DNA of 64,000 nucleotides from Gryllotalpicola ginsengisoli DSM 22003 (GTDB taxonomy: Bacteria > Actinomycetota > Actinomycetes > Actinomycetales > Microbacteriaceae), in the NCBI RefSeq assembly GCF_000419445.1, contig NZ_AULK01000002.1, forward strand, positions 124,001-188,000. Direction: 5' to 3'. How positions within the stretch are numbered: the stretch's first letter is position 1; every line of letters begins with the position of its first letter. Shown here in pieces: positions 48,826-58,142 of the stretch. The notes beneath the pieces were generated by a model. The model was not told the DNA's origin, did not search any database, and was given only the letters and a program-made list of their open reading frames with translations. The position numbers and the translations under genes were made by a program.

Positions 48826-50429
48826 CGGAGGCCGTCGACGAGCGACCCCTGTTCAGCGTGCTCGTGCCGGTGTTCAATCCGCCCATCGAGTTCCTCGACG
48901 AGGCGATCGCCTCGGTGCTGCGGCAGTCCTGGGGGGACTGGCAGCTCGTGCTGGCCGACGACGCGAGCACCGACCCCGGGGTGGGCGACGTGCTGCGCCG
49001 GGCGGCCGCCGCCGACTCGCGCGTCACGGTGGTGACGCTGCCCGAGAACGGCGGCATCGTGGCCGCCTCGAACGCGGCCCTGGAGGCGGCGACGGGCGAG
49101 TTCGTCGTGCTGCTCGACCACGACGACGCGCTGTCCGCGGTGGCCCTGGTGCGCATCGCCCAGGAGCTGGAGCGGCACCCCGAGGCCGACTACCTCTACA
49201 GCGACGAGGACAAGCTCGACGAGCGCGGCGAATTCGTCGACCCCTTCTTCAAGCCCGACTGGTCGCCCGAGCGGATGCGCAACCAGATGTACACCGGCCA
49301 CGTGTCCGTGCTGCGCACGGCGCTCGTGCGCGAGCTGGGCGGCTTCCGCCCCGGCTTCGACGGGGCGCAGGACCACGACCTCGTGCTGCGCGTCACCGAG
49401 CGCGCCCGCAGCATCCGTCACATCCCCGAGATCCTCTACCACTGGCGGGTGCACCGCTCCTCGACCGCGTCGTCGGCCGAGGCCAAGCCGTACGCGTGGG
49501 ACGCCCAGGTGCGGGCCGTCGCCGAGCACCTGCAGCGCACCGGCCGCTCGGGAACCGCCGAGCGCGGCGCGTGGCCCGGGGTCGTCGCGATCCGCCGCGA
49601 CCTGGACGCCCTGCCGCGGATCAGCGTCGTCATCCCGACCCGGGGCGGATCCGGGACGGTCTGGGGCGAGGAGCGCGTGTTCGTCGTCGAGGCCGTGCGG
49701 TCGCTGCTCGCCCGCACCCGGCACGAGGACTTGGAGATCGTGGTCGTGTACGACACGTCCACCCCGAGCGAGGTGCTCACCGAGCTGCGCGCGGTGGCGC
49801 GCGACAAGCTGGTCCTGGTGGAGTACACCAAGCCGTTCAACTTCAGCGAGAAGTGCAACGTGGGCGCGCTCGCCTCGACCGGCGAGATCATCGTGCTGCT
49901 CAACGACGACACCGAAGCCGCCTCCGACCGCGCGCTCGAGGAGCTCTGCGCGCCGCTGGAGGATCCGGAGGTCGGCATGACCGGCGGCCAGCTCTACTTC
50001 GAGGACGACCACATCCAGCACGCCGGGCACTACTACCAGAACCGCGGCTACGGCCACCCGTTCCAGAACCTCAGCCGCGGCGAGCCCGGGGACTTCGCCG
50101 TGCTCGACGTGGACCGCGAGGTCTCGGGCGTGACCGCCGCGTGCGCCGCCCTGCGCCGTTCCACCTACTTCGAGATCGGCGGACTCGACGAGCTCCTGTC
50201 GGTGAACTTCAACGACGTCGACCTGAGCTACAAGGTGCGGCGGGCCGGGCTCAAGGTGCTCTACGCCAACCGCGCCCGCTTCTACCACTTCGAGTCGCGC
50301 ACCCGAGAACCCGTCGTGTTGAAATGGGAGCTCGACGAGGTGCGCCGCCGCTGGGGCATCCCCGGTCGCGATCCGTATCTGCCGGCGACGGATCGCCACC
50401 GTTCGAGACGTGAGCTGGCGGGGGTGTGA
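48822..50429 (+). CDS. Tandem-domain family 2 glycosyltransferase
   Basis: Glycosyltransferase of 535 aa with two GT2 units in tandem. The first (about 10-235) has FSVLVPVFNPPIEFLDEAI, LADDAST, LDHDDAL and YSDEDKLDERGEF; the second (about 265-510) has ISVVIPTRGG, NDDTEA, the SGVTAACAALRR block and FNDVDLSYKVRRAG. This architecture is common in rhamnan and O-antigen synthesis, where each half may form a different linkage. It overlaps the coiled-coil gene by 4 bases and ends 3 bases before a secreted protein gene. Confidence 0.92.
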   Translation: MTEAVDERPLFSVLVPVFNPPIEFLDEAIASVLRQSWGDWQLVLADDASTDPGVGDVLRRAAAADSRVTVVTLPENGGIVAASNAALEAATGEFVVLLDHDDALSAVALVRIAQELERHPEADYLYSDEDKLDERGEFVDPFFKPDWSPERMRNQMYTGHVSVLRTALVRELGGFRPGFDGAQDHDLVLRVTERARSIRHIPEILYHWRVHRSSTASSAEAKPYAWDAQVRAVAEHLQRTGRSGTAERGAWPGVVAIRRDLDALPRISVVIPTRGGSGTVWGEERVFVVEAVRSLLARTRHEDLEIVVVYDTSTPSEVLTELRAVARDKLVLVEYTKPFNFSEKCNVGALASTGEIIVLLNDDTEAASDRALEELCAPLEDPEVGMTGGQLYFEDDHIQHAGHYYQNRGYGHPFQNLSRGEPGDFAVLDVDREVSGVTAACAALRRSTYFEIGGLDELLSVNFNDVDLSYKVRRAGLKVLYANRARFYHFESRTREPVVLKWELDEVRRRWGIPGRDPYLPATDRHRSRRELAGV

Positions 50430-50432
50430 TCG

Positions 50433-52262
50433 ATGAACGGGGGGCGTGATCGGATGAGGCCGAGGAGACTGCTGCGCGTGCTCGCGCTGGCGCTCGCCGC
50501 GGGGCTGGCCTTCGCCACGGCGGTCGTGACGGATTCCGGCGAGACGGCGCAGGCGTTCAACGTGACGCCCAACCAGTGGAGCCCGGGCAACATCATCAGC
50601 GACGAGGTGTTCTTCAATTCGACGTCGATGTCGGTCAGCCAGATCCAGTCCTTCGTGGCCGGGCAGGAGTCGGGCTGCACGCACACCTCCGGCACCACGG
50701 CGTGCCTGTCGCACTACAAGACGGCGACGACCACCAAGGCGGCCGAGTCGGGGCTGTGCTCCACCTACACGGGCTCCTCCAGCGAGTCGGCGGCGACCAT
50801 CATCTACAAGGTCGCCCGCGCCTGCGGCATCAACCCGCAGGTGATCCTCGTCACCCTGCAGAAGGAGCAGGGGCTCGTCACCTCGACCGCGCCGACCTCG
50901 TACATGTACCGCAGCGCCATGGGCTACGGCTGCCCCGACACCGCCGCCTGCGACAGCACGTATTACGGATTCTTCAACCAGGTGTTCATGGCGGCGCGCC
51001 AGTTCAAGCTCTACGGCAAGTACGCCCCCAGCGGGAACTACATCAACTACAACGGGAAGCCCTGGCAGATCGGCACCAACCAGATCCTCTACAACCCGGA
51101 CACCTCCTGCGGCTCCCGCACGGTGAACATCGTCAACCAGGCCACCCTCGACCTGTACATCTACACCCCGTACACGCCGAACCAGGCGGCCCTGGACAAC
51201 CTGAGCGGCACGGGCGACACCTGCTCCTCGTACGGCAACCGCAACTTCTGGGTCTGGTTCAGCAAGTGGTTCGGGCCGCCCAACGACGCCGGCAGCGTTC
51301 CGCTCGGCGCCTTCGACAGCGCCGTCGGCCTGAGCGGCCAGATCGAGGTCAAGGGCTGGGTGCTCGACCCGAACACGACCAACCCGACCAACGTGCGCAT
51401 CTCGGTCGACGGCAACGCCGACACGGTCAAGACGGTGCGCGCGTCGCTGACCCGCAACGACCTCGCGGCGGTGTACCCCGACGCCGGGGTGCGGCACGGC
51501 TTCGACGTCAAGCTCGACGTGTCCGGCGGCCTGCATACCATCTGCGCCAGCGCCGTCAACGTGGGCGCCGGCTCGCGCAACACCAAGCTCGGCTGCAAGC
51601 AGGCCAGAGCGGTGACCCCCGGTCTGCCGATCGGCAAGGTGACCACCGAGTACCCGGAGCCGAACGGCGTGCACGTCGAGGGCTGGGCGCTCGACCCCGA
51701 GACGACCGGTCCGATCGACGTCGCCGTCTACGTCGACGGGAAGGCGGCCGGCCGCCAGCTCGCCGACACCGCCCGCAGCGACGTGTCGCGCGGCTACCCG
51801 CACTGGGGTGCCGACCACGGCTACTCCATCGACGTCGCGGCATCCCCGGGAACGCATTCGGTGTGCGTCTACGCCATCAACACGCCGAGCGGCGGCAACC
51901 CGCGCCTGTCCTGCGACAAGGTGACCGTGCTGTCGGGCAAGCCGACGGGGCAGCTGACGAAGATCACGGGCTCGACGAACGGCGTCTCGGTGTGGGGCTG
52001 GGCCCTCGACCCCGACACGGCCGACCCGATCTCGGTCCTAGTGACCGTCGACGGCGTCGAGTTCGGGCGCATCGTGGCCGACGACGCGAACTCGACGGCG
52101 GCCGCCAAGTACCCCGGCTACGGCACGGCGCACGGCTTCTACCAGTCGCTGAAGAAGAAGCAGTCGCTCGGCGACCACCGGGTCTGCGTGTACGGGCTCA
52201 ACGTCGGGAGCGGAGGGAATGCGCGCCTCGGGTCGTGTGTGACCATCACCGCAACCCAGTGA
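50433..52262 (+). CDS. Secreted protein: conserved N-terminal domain + three tandem Cys-paired modules
   Basis: Exported protein of 609 aa, family not securely recognised. A signal peptide (to about residue 40, ending TAQA) precedes a compact domain (about 42-288) with VILVTLQKEQGLVTS, SYMYRSAMGYGCPDTAACD and FWVWFSKWFG. The glutamate in QKEQG recalls transglycosylase-like folds, but this is a guess. Three modules of about 105 aa follow (289-397, 398-502, 503-609), each with a GW-x-x-DP-x-T motif, a VDG turn and two cysteines near the end. ATG 50454 is an alternative start. A paralogue follows immediately. Placement after two glycosyltransferases suggests a role at the cell surface. Confidence 0.82.
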   Translation: MNGGRDRMRPRRLLRVLALALAAGLAFATAVVTDSGETAQAFNVTPNQWSPGNIISDEVFFNSTSMSVSQIQSFVAGQESGCTHTSGTTACLSHYKTATTTKAAESGLCSTYTGSSSESAATIIYKVARACGINPQVILVTLQKEQGLVTSTAPTSYMYRSAMGYGCPDTAACDSTYYGFFNQVFMAARQFKLYGKYAPSGNYINYNGKPWQIGTNQILYNPDTSCGSRTVNIVNQATLDLYIYTPYTPNQAALDNLSGTGDTCSSYGNRNFWVWFSKWFGPPNDAGSVPLGAFDSAVGLSGQIEVKGWVLDPNTTNPTNVRISVDGNADTVKTVRASLTRNDLAAVYPDAGVRHGFDVKLDVSGGLHTICASAVNVGAGSRNTKLGCKQARAVTPGLPIGKVTTEYPEPNGVHVEGWALDPETTGPIDVAVYVDGKAAGRQLADTARSDVSRGYPHWGADHGYSIDVAASPGTHSVCVYAINTPSGGNPRLSCDKVTVLSGKPTGQLTKITGSTNGVSVWGWALDPDTADPISVLVTVDGVEFGRIVADDANSTAAAKYPGYGTAHGFYQSLKKKQSLGDHRVCVYGLNVGSGGNARLGSCVTITATQ

Positions 52263-52350
52263 CCTCCGGTCGATGACCCCTGGACGGGGAGGGGGCGAAA
52301 ACCCGCCCGCGGCGGAAAACCTTCAACTGATGGGTTAAGGTCAGAAGGTC

Positions 52351-54498
52351 ATGCGCGCCCTCCCCGCCCGCGAGCAGGTCTCGCCCTCCCGCCCGCGTGC
52401 GGTCATCGCCGTTCTCGCGGCGGTGCTGCTCGCCGTGCTCACCCTCGTCCCCGCCGGGCAGAGCGCTTCCGCGCTCAGCGGCTCCGACTTCGACCCCGGC
52501 GAGATCATCAGCGACGACGTGTTCTTCGACACGTCCACCATGTCGGCGGCGAGCATCCAGTCGTTCCTCGGCACCCGGGAGTCGGGCTGCGCCTCGACCA
52601 CGGGCAGCACTCCCTGCCTGTACTACTACAAGCAGTCCACCCCGACGAAGGCGGCCACCACGCGGTGCGCCCAGTACCCGGGCTCCGCCAGCGAGTCGGC
52701 CGCGGCGATCGTCTACAAGGTCGCGGTGGCGTGCGGCATCAACCCGCAGGTGCTGCTGGTCACCCTGCAGAAGGAGCAGGGGCTGGTCACCTCCAAGGCG
52801 CCGACCTCGTACATGTACCGCAGCGCGATGGGCTACGGATGCCCCGACACGGCGGCCTGCGACAGCCTGTACTACGGCTTCTTCAACCAGGTCTACGGCG
52901 CCGCCAACCAGTTCAAGCTCTACGGCCAGTACGCCGCGCAGGGCTCCTACGTGAATTACAACGGGGTCGCCTGGCGCATCGGGCAGAACCAGATCCTGTA
53001 CAGCCCGACCCGCTCCTGCGGGGCCAAGACCGTCGACGTCAAGAACCAGGCGACGCTCGACCTGTACATCTACACGCCGTACACCCCGAACGCCGCCGCG
53101 CTCGCCAACCTCGGCGGCACGGGCGACGGATGCTCCGCGTACGGCAACCGCAACTTCTGGGTGTGGTTCAACAACTGGTTCGGCGACCCGGTGGATTCGG
53201 GCAATCCGCCGTTCGGCGCCTTCGACTCGGCCACCGCCCTGACCGCATCCGTGCGCGTGCGCGGCTGGGTCTCCGACCCCGACACGACCAACCCGACCAA
53301 CGTGAAGATCACGGTCGACGGGGCCTCGCCCAAGACGGTGCGCGCCTCCGTGACCCGCACCGACGTGGCCGCCGTGTACCCCGAGATCGGCGCCAGGCAT
53401 GGCTTTGACGTCACCTTCGCGGCCACGGCCGGCACCCACCAGATCTGCGTCACCGGGCTGAACGTCGGAGGTGGGAAGGACACGCCGCTCGGCTGCAAGA
53501 CGGTGACCGTGACCGACACCAGCCCGGTCGGCGCGATCACCTCGGCCCAGCTGCGCCCCGGCGGCACCCTGCACGTCGAGGGGTGGATGGTCGACCCCGA
53601 CACGAGCGCGGCGCTCACCGTGCGCACCTCCATCGACGGCGTCGCACAGAAGACCACCTTCGTCGCGAACCGCGCCAGCACCGCGGCCGCCGCCGCATAC
53701 CCGGCGCTCGGCAGCGCGCACGGCTTCTCCGTCGACCTGCCCTCGACCGAGGCCGGAGAGCGCACCGTGTGCGTCAGCGGCGACAACGTCGGCGCCGGAT
53801 CCAACCGGCGCATCGGCTGCGCCACCATCGACAACGTGCCCACCGGCCCGCCGGTCGGCAGCGTGAGCACCACCGTGTACCCCGTGCCGGGCGGCCTGCA
53901 CGTCGAGGGCTGGGCGATCGACCCCGACTCCGCCACGCCCGTCACTCTCGCCGTCCGCGTCGACGGCGTCCGCATCGGCTACATCACGGCGAACAAGTCC
54001 GGCACCGCCTCCACCCAGGATTGGCCGGGCTGGGGCAGCGCGCACGCGTTCCAGACGACCGCGAAGGCGAGCCCCGGCAAGCACACCATCTGCATCTACG
54101 CCGTCGACCAGCCGAAGAGCCACGACAATCCGCAGCTCGGCTGCGTGACGGGCACCGTGCTCGGCAGCAAGCCGGTCGGCATGAACGGCGCGACGAGCGC
54201 GACCACGAGCGGCATCTCGCTGCACGGGTGGACGTTCGACCCCGACACCACCGCGTCCATCTCCGTGCGCGTCAAGCTCGACGGCGTGAACGTGGGCGAT
54301 CTGGCCGCCAACACGTCCCGTCCCGACTTCCTCAAGCTCTATCCCGGCTTCGGCAGCAGGCACGGCTACCAGGGCACCCTGCGCACCAAGGTGAGCAAGG
54401 GCAAGCACACCGTGTGCGTCTGGGCTCTCGACTCGAGCGGCGTGCGCAGCAAGAACGTGCAACTGCAGCCGTGTGTGACGGTGAACGTGACCAAATGA
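52351..54498 (+). CDS. Secreted paralogue with four tandem Cys-paired modules
   Basis: Exported protein of 715 aa, a paralogue of the preceding one. The signal peptide (to about residue 45, ending SASA) is followed by the same domain (about 47-285) including LLVTLQKEQGLVTS, SYMYRSAMGYGCPDTAACD and FWVWFNNWFG, then four modules (286-390, 391-499, 500-606, 607-715), one more than in the neighbour; this accounts for the 106-residue length difference. Each module has the GW-x-x-DP-D motif and paired cysteines. A short 88-base gap with TAAGGT and GAAGG lies before the ATG. Its stop overlaps the next glycosyltransferase as ATGA. Function is unknown. Confidence 0.82.
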   Translation: MRALPAREQVSPSRPRAVIAVLAAVLLAVLTLVPAGQSASALSGSDFDPGEIISDDVFFDTSTMSAASIQSFLGTRESGCASTTGSTPCLYYYKQSTPTKAATTRCAQYPGSASESAAAIVYKVAVACGINPQVLLVTLQKEQGLVTSKAPTSYMYRSAMGYGCPDTAACDSLYYGFFNQVYGAANQFKLYGQYAAQGSYVNYNGVAWRIGQNQILYSPTRSCGAKTVDVKNQATLDLYIYTPYTPNAAALANLGGTGDGCSAYGNRNFWVWFNNWFGDPVDSGNPPFGAFDSATALTASVRVRGWVSDPDTTNPTNVKITVDGASPKTVRASVTRTDVAAVYPEIGARHGFDVTFAATAGTHQICVTGLNVGGGKDTPLGCKTVTVTDTSPVGAITSAQLRPGGTLHVEGWMVDPDTSAALTVRTSIDGVAQKTTFVANRASTAAAAAYPALGSAHGFSVDLPSTEAGERTVCVSGDNVGAGSNRRIGCATIDNVPTGPPVGSVSTTVYPVPGGLHVEGWAIDPDSATPVTLAVRVDGVRIGYITANKSGTASTQDWPGWGSAHAFQTTAKASPGKHTICIYAVDQPKSHDNPQLGCVTGTVLGSKPVGMNGATSATTSGISLHGWTFDPDTTASISVRVKLDGVNVGDLAANTSRPDFLKLYPGFGSRHGYQGTLRTKVSKGKHTVCVWALDSSGVRSKNVQLQPCVTVNVTK

Positions 54499-55466
54499 GC
54501 GTCTCGGTCGCGCTGTGCACCCACAACGGCGAGCGATTCGTGGCCGAGCAGGTGCGCAGCATCCTCGCCCAGAGCAGGGGCGCCGACGAGCTGATCGTGT
54601 CCGACGACGCGTCGGCCGACGGCACGCTGCGCGTGGTCGCCGAGACGATGACGGATGCCTCACCCGAGCTGCGCGTGCTGCGCAACGACCCGCCGCTCGG
54701 CGTCACGAAGAACTTCGAGCAGGCCGTCGGCGCGTCCCGCGGCGACTACATCGCCCTGAGCGACCAGGACGACGTGTGGCGCCCGGACAAGCTGGAGCTG
54801 ACCGCCGGGCTGCTCGACGCCGACCCCGCGGCCCTGCTCGTGCACACCGACGCGCGCCTCGTCGACGAAGCCGGCGTGCCGCTCGGCGGCACGCTGTTCG
54901 GGCGGCTCGAGGTCGGCGAAGCCGAGCTGGGCCTGATCGAGTCGGGCCGCGGCATCGACGCCGTGCTGCGGCGCAACCTGGCCACCGGCGCGACCGTCGT
55001 CTTCCGCCGCGAACTGCTCGACGCCGCCCTCCCGTTCCCGCCGCTGTGGGTGCACGACGAGTGGCTCGCTGCCATCGCCGCGGCGCTCGGCGGCCTGCGC
55101 GTGCTGCGCGAGCCGACGATCGACTACCGGCTGCACGGCGCCAACCAGATCGGCGTCGTCGAGCCGACCCTGCGGCGCAAGATCGGCCGGGTGCTCGGCG
55201 AGCCCCGCGGCACCCGCAACGAGCGGCTCGGGGCCGTGTTCACGACGCTCGCCGACCGGCTCGACGCGCTCGGGCAGCGCGTCCCGGCGCAGGTGCGCGC
55301 CGCAGCCAGGGCGAAGGCCGCGTTCGAGACCGCCCGGGCGCAGCTGCCCCGGGCGCGACCGGCGCGCCTGCCGGGCGTCGCGCGGCTGGCCCGCGGCGGC
55401 GGCTACGGCCGCTTCGCCAGCCAGGGCAGGCTCGACATCGTGCGCGACCTGCTGCAACCGGCCTGA
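54495..55466 (+). CDS. Family 2 glycosyltransferase
   Basis: GT2 enzyme, 323 aa. It starts VSVALCTHNGERFVAEQVRS, with VSDDASADGT, LSDQDDVWRPDKL as the metal-binding block and a late HDEWLAAIAAALGG region, typical of rhamnosyltransferase-like enzymes in O-antigen clusters. The C-terminal 70 residues are Arg/Ala-rich. ATG 54495 overlaps the stop of the secreted protein gene, so it is the last gene of the rightward operon that starts at 41324. It converges on the ligase-like gene. Donor and acceptor are unknown. Confidence 0.9.
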   Translation: MSVSVALCTHNGERFVAEQVRSILAQSRGADELIVSDDASADGTLRVVAETMTDASPELRVLRNDPPLGVTKNFEQAVGASRGDYIALSDQDDVWRPDKLELTAGLLDADPAALLVHTDARLVDEAGVPLGGTLFGRLEVGEAELGLIESGRGIDAVLRRNLATGATVVFRRELLDAALPFPPLWVHDEWLAAIAAALGGLRVLREPTIDYRLHGANQIGVVEPTLRRKIGRVLGEPRGTRNERLGAVFTTLADRLDALGQRVPAQVRAAARAKAAFETARAQLPRARPARLPGVARLARGGGYGRFASQGRLDIVRDLLQPA

Positions 55467-55476
55467 GCCCGGCGGC

Positions 55477-56784
55477 TCAGCGCAGGGCCGGCCCGGCCGG
55501 CGCGTGCGGCAGGGCGTTGCGCCAGCTCATGTTCTGCGACGCCTTGACCGTGCAGACCACCAGCAGGAGCCATCCGTAGTCGACCAGCGTCACCGACTCG
55601 GTCGCGCTCGTGGCCAGCAGCGCGATCAGCACGAGCGGCGCCCAGGTGTGGATGACGCTGCGCTTGTTCGACGCGATCAGCCAGCTGCGCCCGAGGGCGA
55701 GCACGACGAGCACCCCGAACAGCAGCAGCCCCGCCGCGCCCAGCTGCAGCAGCACGTCGAGGTACGCGTTCAGGCCGTTCTGATGCTCGCCGCCGACGAG
55801 CAGGTCGGCGATCACGAACGGCGCCTGGTCGTCGCGCCAGATGCCGGCCCAGCCCCACCCGATCAGCGGATGCACCTTGGTGAGGTCCCACATCCGGATC
55901 CACAGGGCGTGCCGCACGTTCAGCGCATGGCCCGCGTCGAGGGCGGCGATGATCGGGTCGCGCAGCGCCCACGCGACGATCCCGACGACGACGGATGCGA
56001 CGGCGAGCGTCACCTGCCAGCTGAACCTCCGCCGCTCGTCGGCCACCCCGCGCAGCAGGCTGAGCGCGAGCGCGGCGGCGACCACGACCACGATCACGAC
56101 GGCGGCCACGGGGGAGCGGGTGAGCAGCAGGCAGATGACCGCCAGCGGCAGCGAGTACGCCGCCCGGCCGCGGGTCACCGAGCGGGTGCGCCACTCGACG
56201 AAGAAGGTGACCAGGGCGATCACCGAGACGAGGGCGAGCGCGTTGCGGCTGCCGAACAGGCCCTGGATGGGGCCCAGGTGCGCGATGTTCCCCTCGATGC
56301 CGAGGAACGCGATGGGCATGTCGATGAGCAGCCCGCTCAGCACCTCGAGCGCGAGCGAGAGGGTGAGCAGGAAGCGCAGCACGTCGCCGACGACGCGCAC
56401 CACCTGGATCGTGTCGCGCACGAGGGCGAGGTAGATACCGAGGAACGCCCACGACCACTGGTACAGCGCCGACGCGAGCGTCGTGCCCGGGTCGGAGCTC
56501 CAGGCCGTGCTCAGGGCCGACCAGATCACGAACACGAGTAGCGAGATCGGCAGCAGCCCCTGCCATTCGATGGCGGCCCGGTGCGCGGCGAAGGAGGCGA
56601 CCGAGAGCACCACGAGGGTGCCGAGCACGCCGATGAGGCCCGGCCAGCCCATCAGCTTCAGCAGCGCGAAGGTGGTGAACGCGGTGCCGACGATGGTCAG
56701 GGACAGCGCGTTGGACAGCCGCCCCGACTCGAACAGCGCGCGCAGCGGCTCGTCGAACGCCCGCCACCGGCCCGCGGAGGTCAC
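55477..56784 (-). CDS. O-antigen polymerase/ligase-like membrane protein (second of pair)
   Basis: Wzy/WaaL-like protein of 435 aa with about eleven membrane segments. The large extracytoplasmic loop carries VRHALWIRMWDLTKVHPLIGWGWAG in two blocks, with the arginine and the HPLIGWGW turn characteristic of the O-antigen ligase/polymerase family, and GEHQNGLNAYLDVLLQLG follows. GTG 56784 overlaps the stop of the related gene upstream as GTGA. Polymerase and ligase activities cannot be told apart from sequence. It converges on the GT2 gene across 10 bases. Confidence 0.88.
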   Translation of the reverse strand: MTSAGRWRAFDEPLRALFESGRLSNALSLTIVGTAFTTFALLKLMGWPGLIGVLGTLVVLSVASFAAHRAAIEWQGLLPISLLVFVIWSALSTAWSSDPGTTLASALYQWSWAFLGIYLALVRDTIQVVRVVGDVLRFLLTLSLALEVLSGLLIDMPIAFLGIEGNIAHLGPIQGLFGSRNALALVSVIALVTFFVEWRTRSVTRGRAAYSLPLAVICLLLTRSPVAAVVIVVVVAAALALSLLRGVADERRRFSWQVTLAVASVVVGIVAWALRDPIIAALDAGHALNVRHALWIRMWDLTKVHPLIGWGWAGIWRDDQAPFVIADLLVGGEHQNGLNAYLDVLLQLGAAGLLLFGVLVVLALGRSWLIASNKRSVIHTWAPLVLIALLATSATESVTLVDYGWLLLVVCTVKASQNMSWRNALPHAPAGPALR

Positions 56785-58106
56785 GGGCGGGCCGCCTTCG
56801 TGGCGACCGACCAGGCCACGAGCAGCGCCCAGCCGCTCTCGATCAGCATCCGGCTCTCCGCCAGCGACTGCACGAGCTGGGCCGAGAGCACGAGCAGCGG
56901 CAGCAGCGTGACCGCGGCGAAGGGCGGCACCGGCGCTCCGGGCGGCGAGGCGGGGCGGTCGACGGCGAGGAACCAGGCGCGTACGAGGGTCGAAAGCACG
57001 AGGCATCCGAACACCACGACCCCGACGGCGCCGAGCTGCAGCCACACGTCGAGCCACGCCTCGTGCGCCTGCAGGTACTCGACCCCGCCGCGCACCGCGA
57101 GCCCGTCGAGCGGCTCCACCCAGGGCGCCCAGTAGCCGAGCCAGCCCCAGCCGAAGACCGGGTGCTGCTGCGCGAGCCCGATCACGGACTGCCAGATGTC
57201 GGTGCGGCCGGTGAGGTCGGGCTCCTTGCCGAGCGCGGAGGTGAACACCTGCCACCCGGTGAGCACCCCCGCGACGGATGCCGCGAGAAGCAGCAGCGCG
57301 GTGAGGTAGATGGGTGCCCGCCTGGCCTCGTCGCGGCGCCTCGCCCACAGCGCGAAGCCGAGCACGACCGCCGTGCCGACGGCGGCGACGGTGACCGTCG
57401 CCGAGCGGGCCAGCACGAGGTCGACGGCGGCGACGGCGATCCAGAACCAGCCGACCGGCGGGGTGGACTGCCGGGCGGCCAGCTGCAGCGCCGTCACGAT
57501 CAGCGCGAGGAGCGCGCACATCGCGAGCAGGTCCGCGTTGCCGACGATGCCCTGGATCGCGCCGCCGTGGAGCAGGTCGTCCCGGCTCCAGTAGTAGGCC
57601 TGCGGCACGTGGCCGGAGTAGTCGACGCCGGGCACGCGCGCGAGCGGCAGCACGGGGTGGCGCACGAGGAGCGCCACGACGAGCTCGAAGCCGAGCGAGA
57701 GGCCGGTGACCAGGCGCAGCGCCCAGCCGAGCACCCGCAGCAGCCCGTCCAGGCCGAGCAGCAGCCCGCCCACGAGCCCGGCCGTGCCGGCGGCGAGCAG
57801 CGCCAGCAGCCCGAGCGCGACGACGCCGTGGTCGCGAGACCCGCCGTCGGTGTAGTGCGACCAGGCGATCGCCGCGGCCGCGAGCGCGACGAACAGCAGC
57901 AGCGATTTCGGCCACTTGCGCGGCGGCAGCCGGGGGCGGGCGGCGATCAGCCAGGCCGCGTTGCCGAGCGCGAGGGCGCCGGCGAGGGCGAGGTAGGCGG
58001 GCCACCCGATCAGGTCGCGCCAGAAGTCCCCGGCGAACAGGGTGAAGAAGGTCAGGGTGGCCAGCGCGCCCGCCGCGGGATGCAGCCGTCGCCCCGGAAT
58101 CCTCAT
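56781..58106 (-). CDS. O-antigen polymerase/ligase-like membrane protein (first of pair)
   Basis: Second Wzy/WaaL-like protein, 441 aa, about eleven segments. Its periplasm-facing loop has LTGRTDIWQSVIGLAQQHPV followed by FGWGWLGYW and later LQAHEAWLDVWLQLG, matching the family pattern seen in the downstream neighbour but with low overall identity. TACCCT lies exactly 7 bases before ATG 58106. Two such genes in one operon could provide a polymerase and a ligase for the same glycan, or serve two glycans. Confidence 0.88.
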   Translation of the reverse strand: MRIPGRRLHPAAGALATLTFFTLFAGDFWRDLIGWPAYLALAGALALGNAAWLIAARPRLPPRKWPKSLLLFVALAAAAIAWSHYTDGGSRDHGVVALGLLALLAAGTAGLVGGLLLGLDGLLRVLGWALRLVTGLSLGFELVVALLVRHPVLPLARVPGVDYSGHVPQAYYWSRDDLLHGGAIQGIVGNADLLAMCALLALIVTALQLAARQSTPPVGWFWIAVAAVDLVLARSATVTVAAVGTAVVLGFALWARRRDEARRAPIYLTALLLLAASVAGVLTGWQVFTSALGKEPDLTGRTDIWQSVIGLAQQHPVFGWGWLGYWAPWVEPLDGLAVRGGVEYLQAHEAWLDVWLQLGAVGVVVFGCLVLSTLVRAWFLAVDRPASPPGAPVPPFAAVTLLPLLVLSAQLVQSLAESRMLIESGWALLVAWSVATKAARP

Positions 58107-58113
58107 GCGCCTA

Positions 58114-58119
58114 AGGGTA
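58114..58119 (-). promoter_or_regulatory. Leaderless -10 element for the polymerase/ligase operon
   Basis: On the minus strand TACCCT is followed by exactly 7 bases and ATG 58106. Confidence 0.6.
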
Positions 58120-58142
58120 TCGGTGCGCCTCTCAGCAACCGG

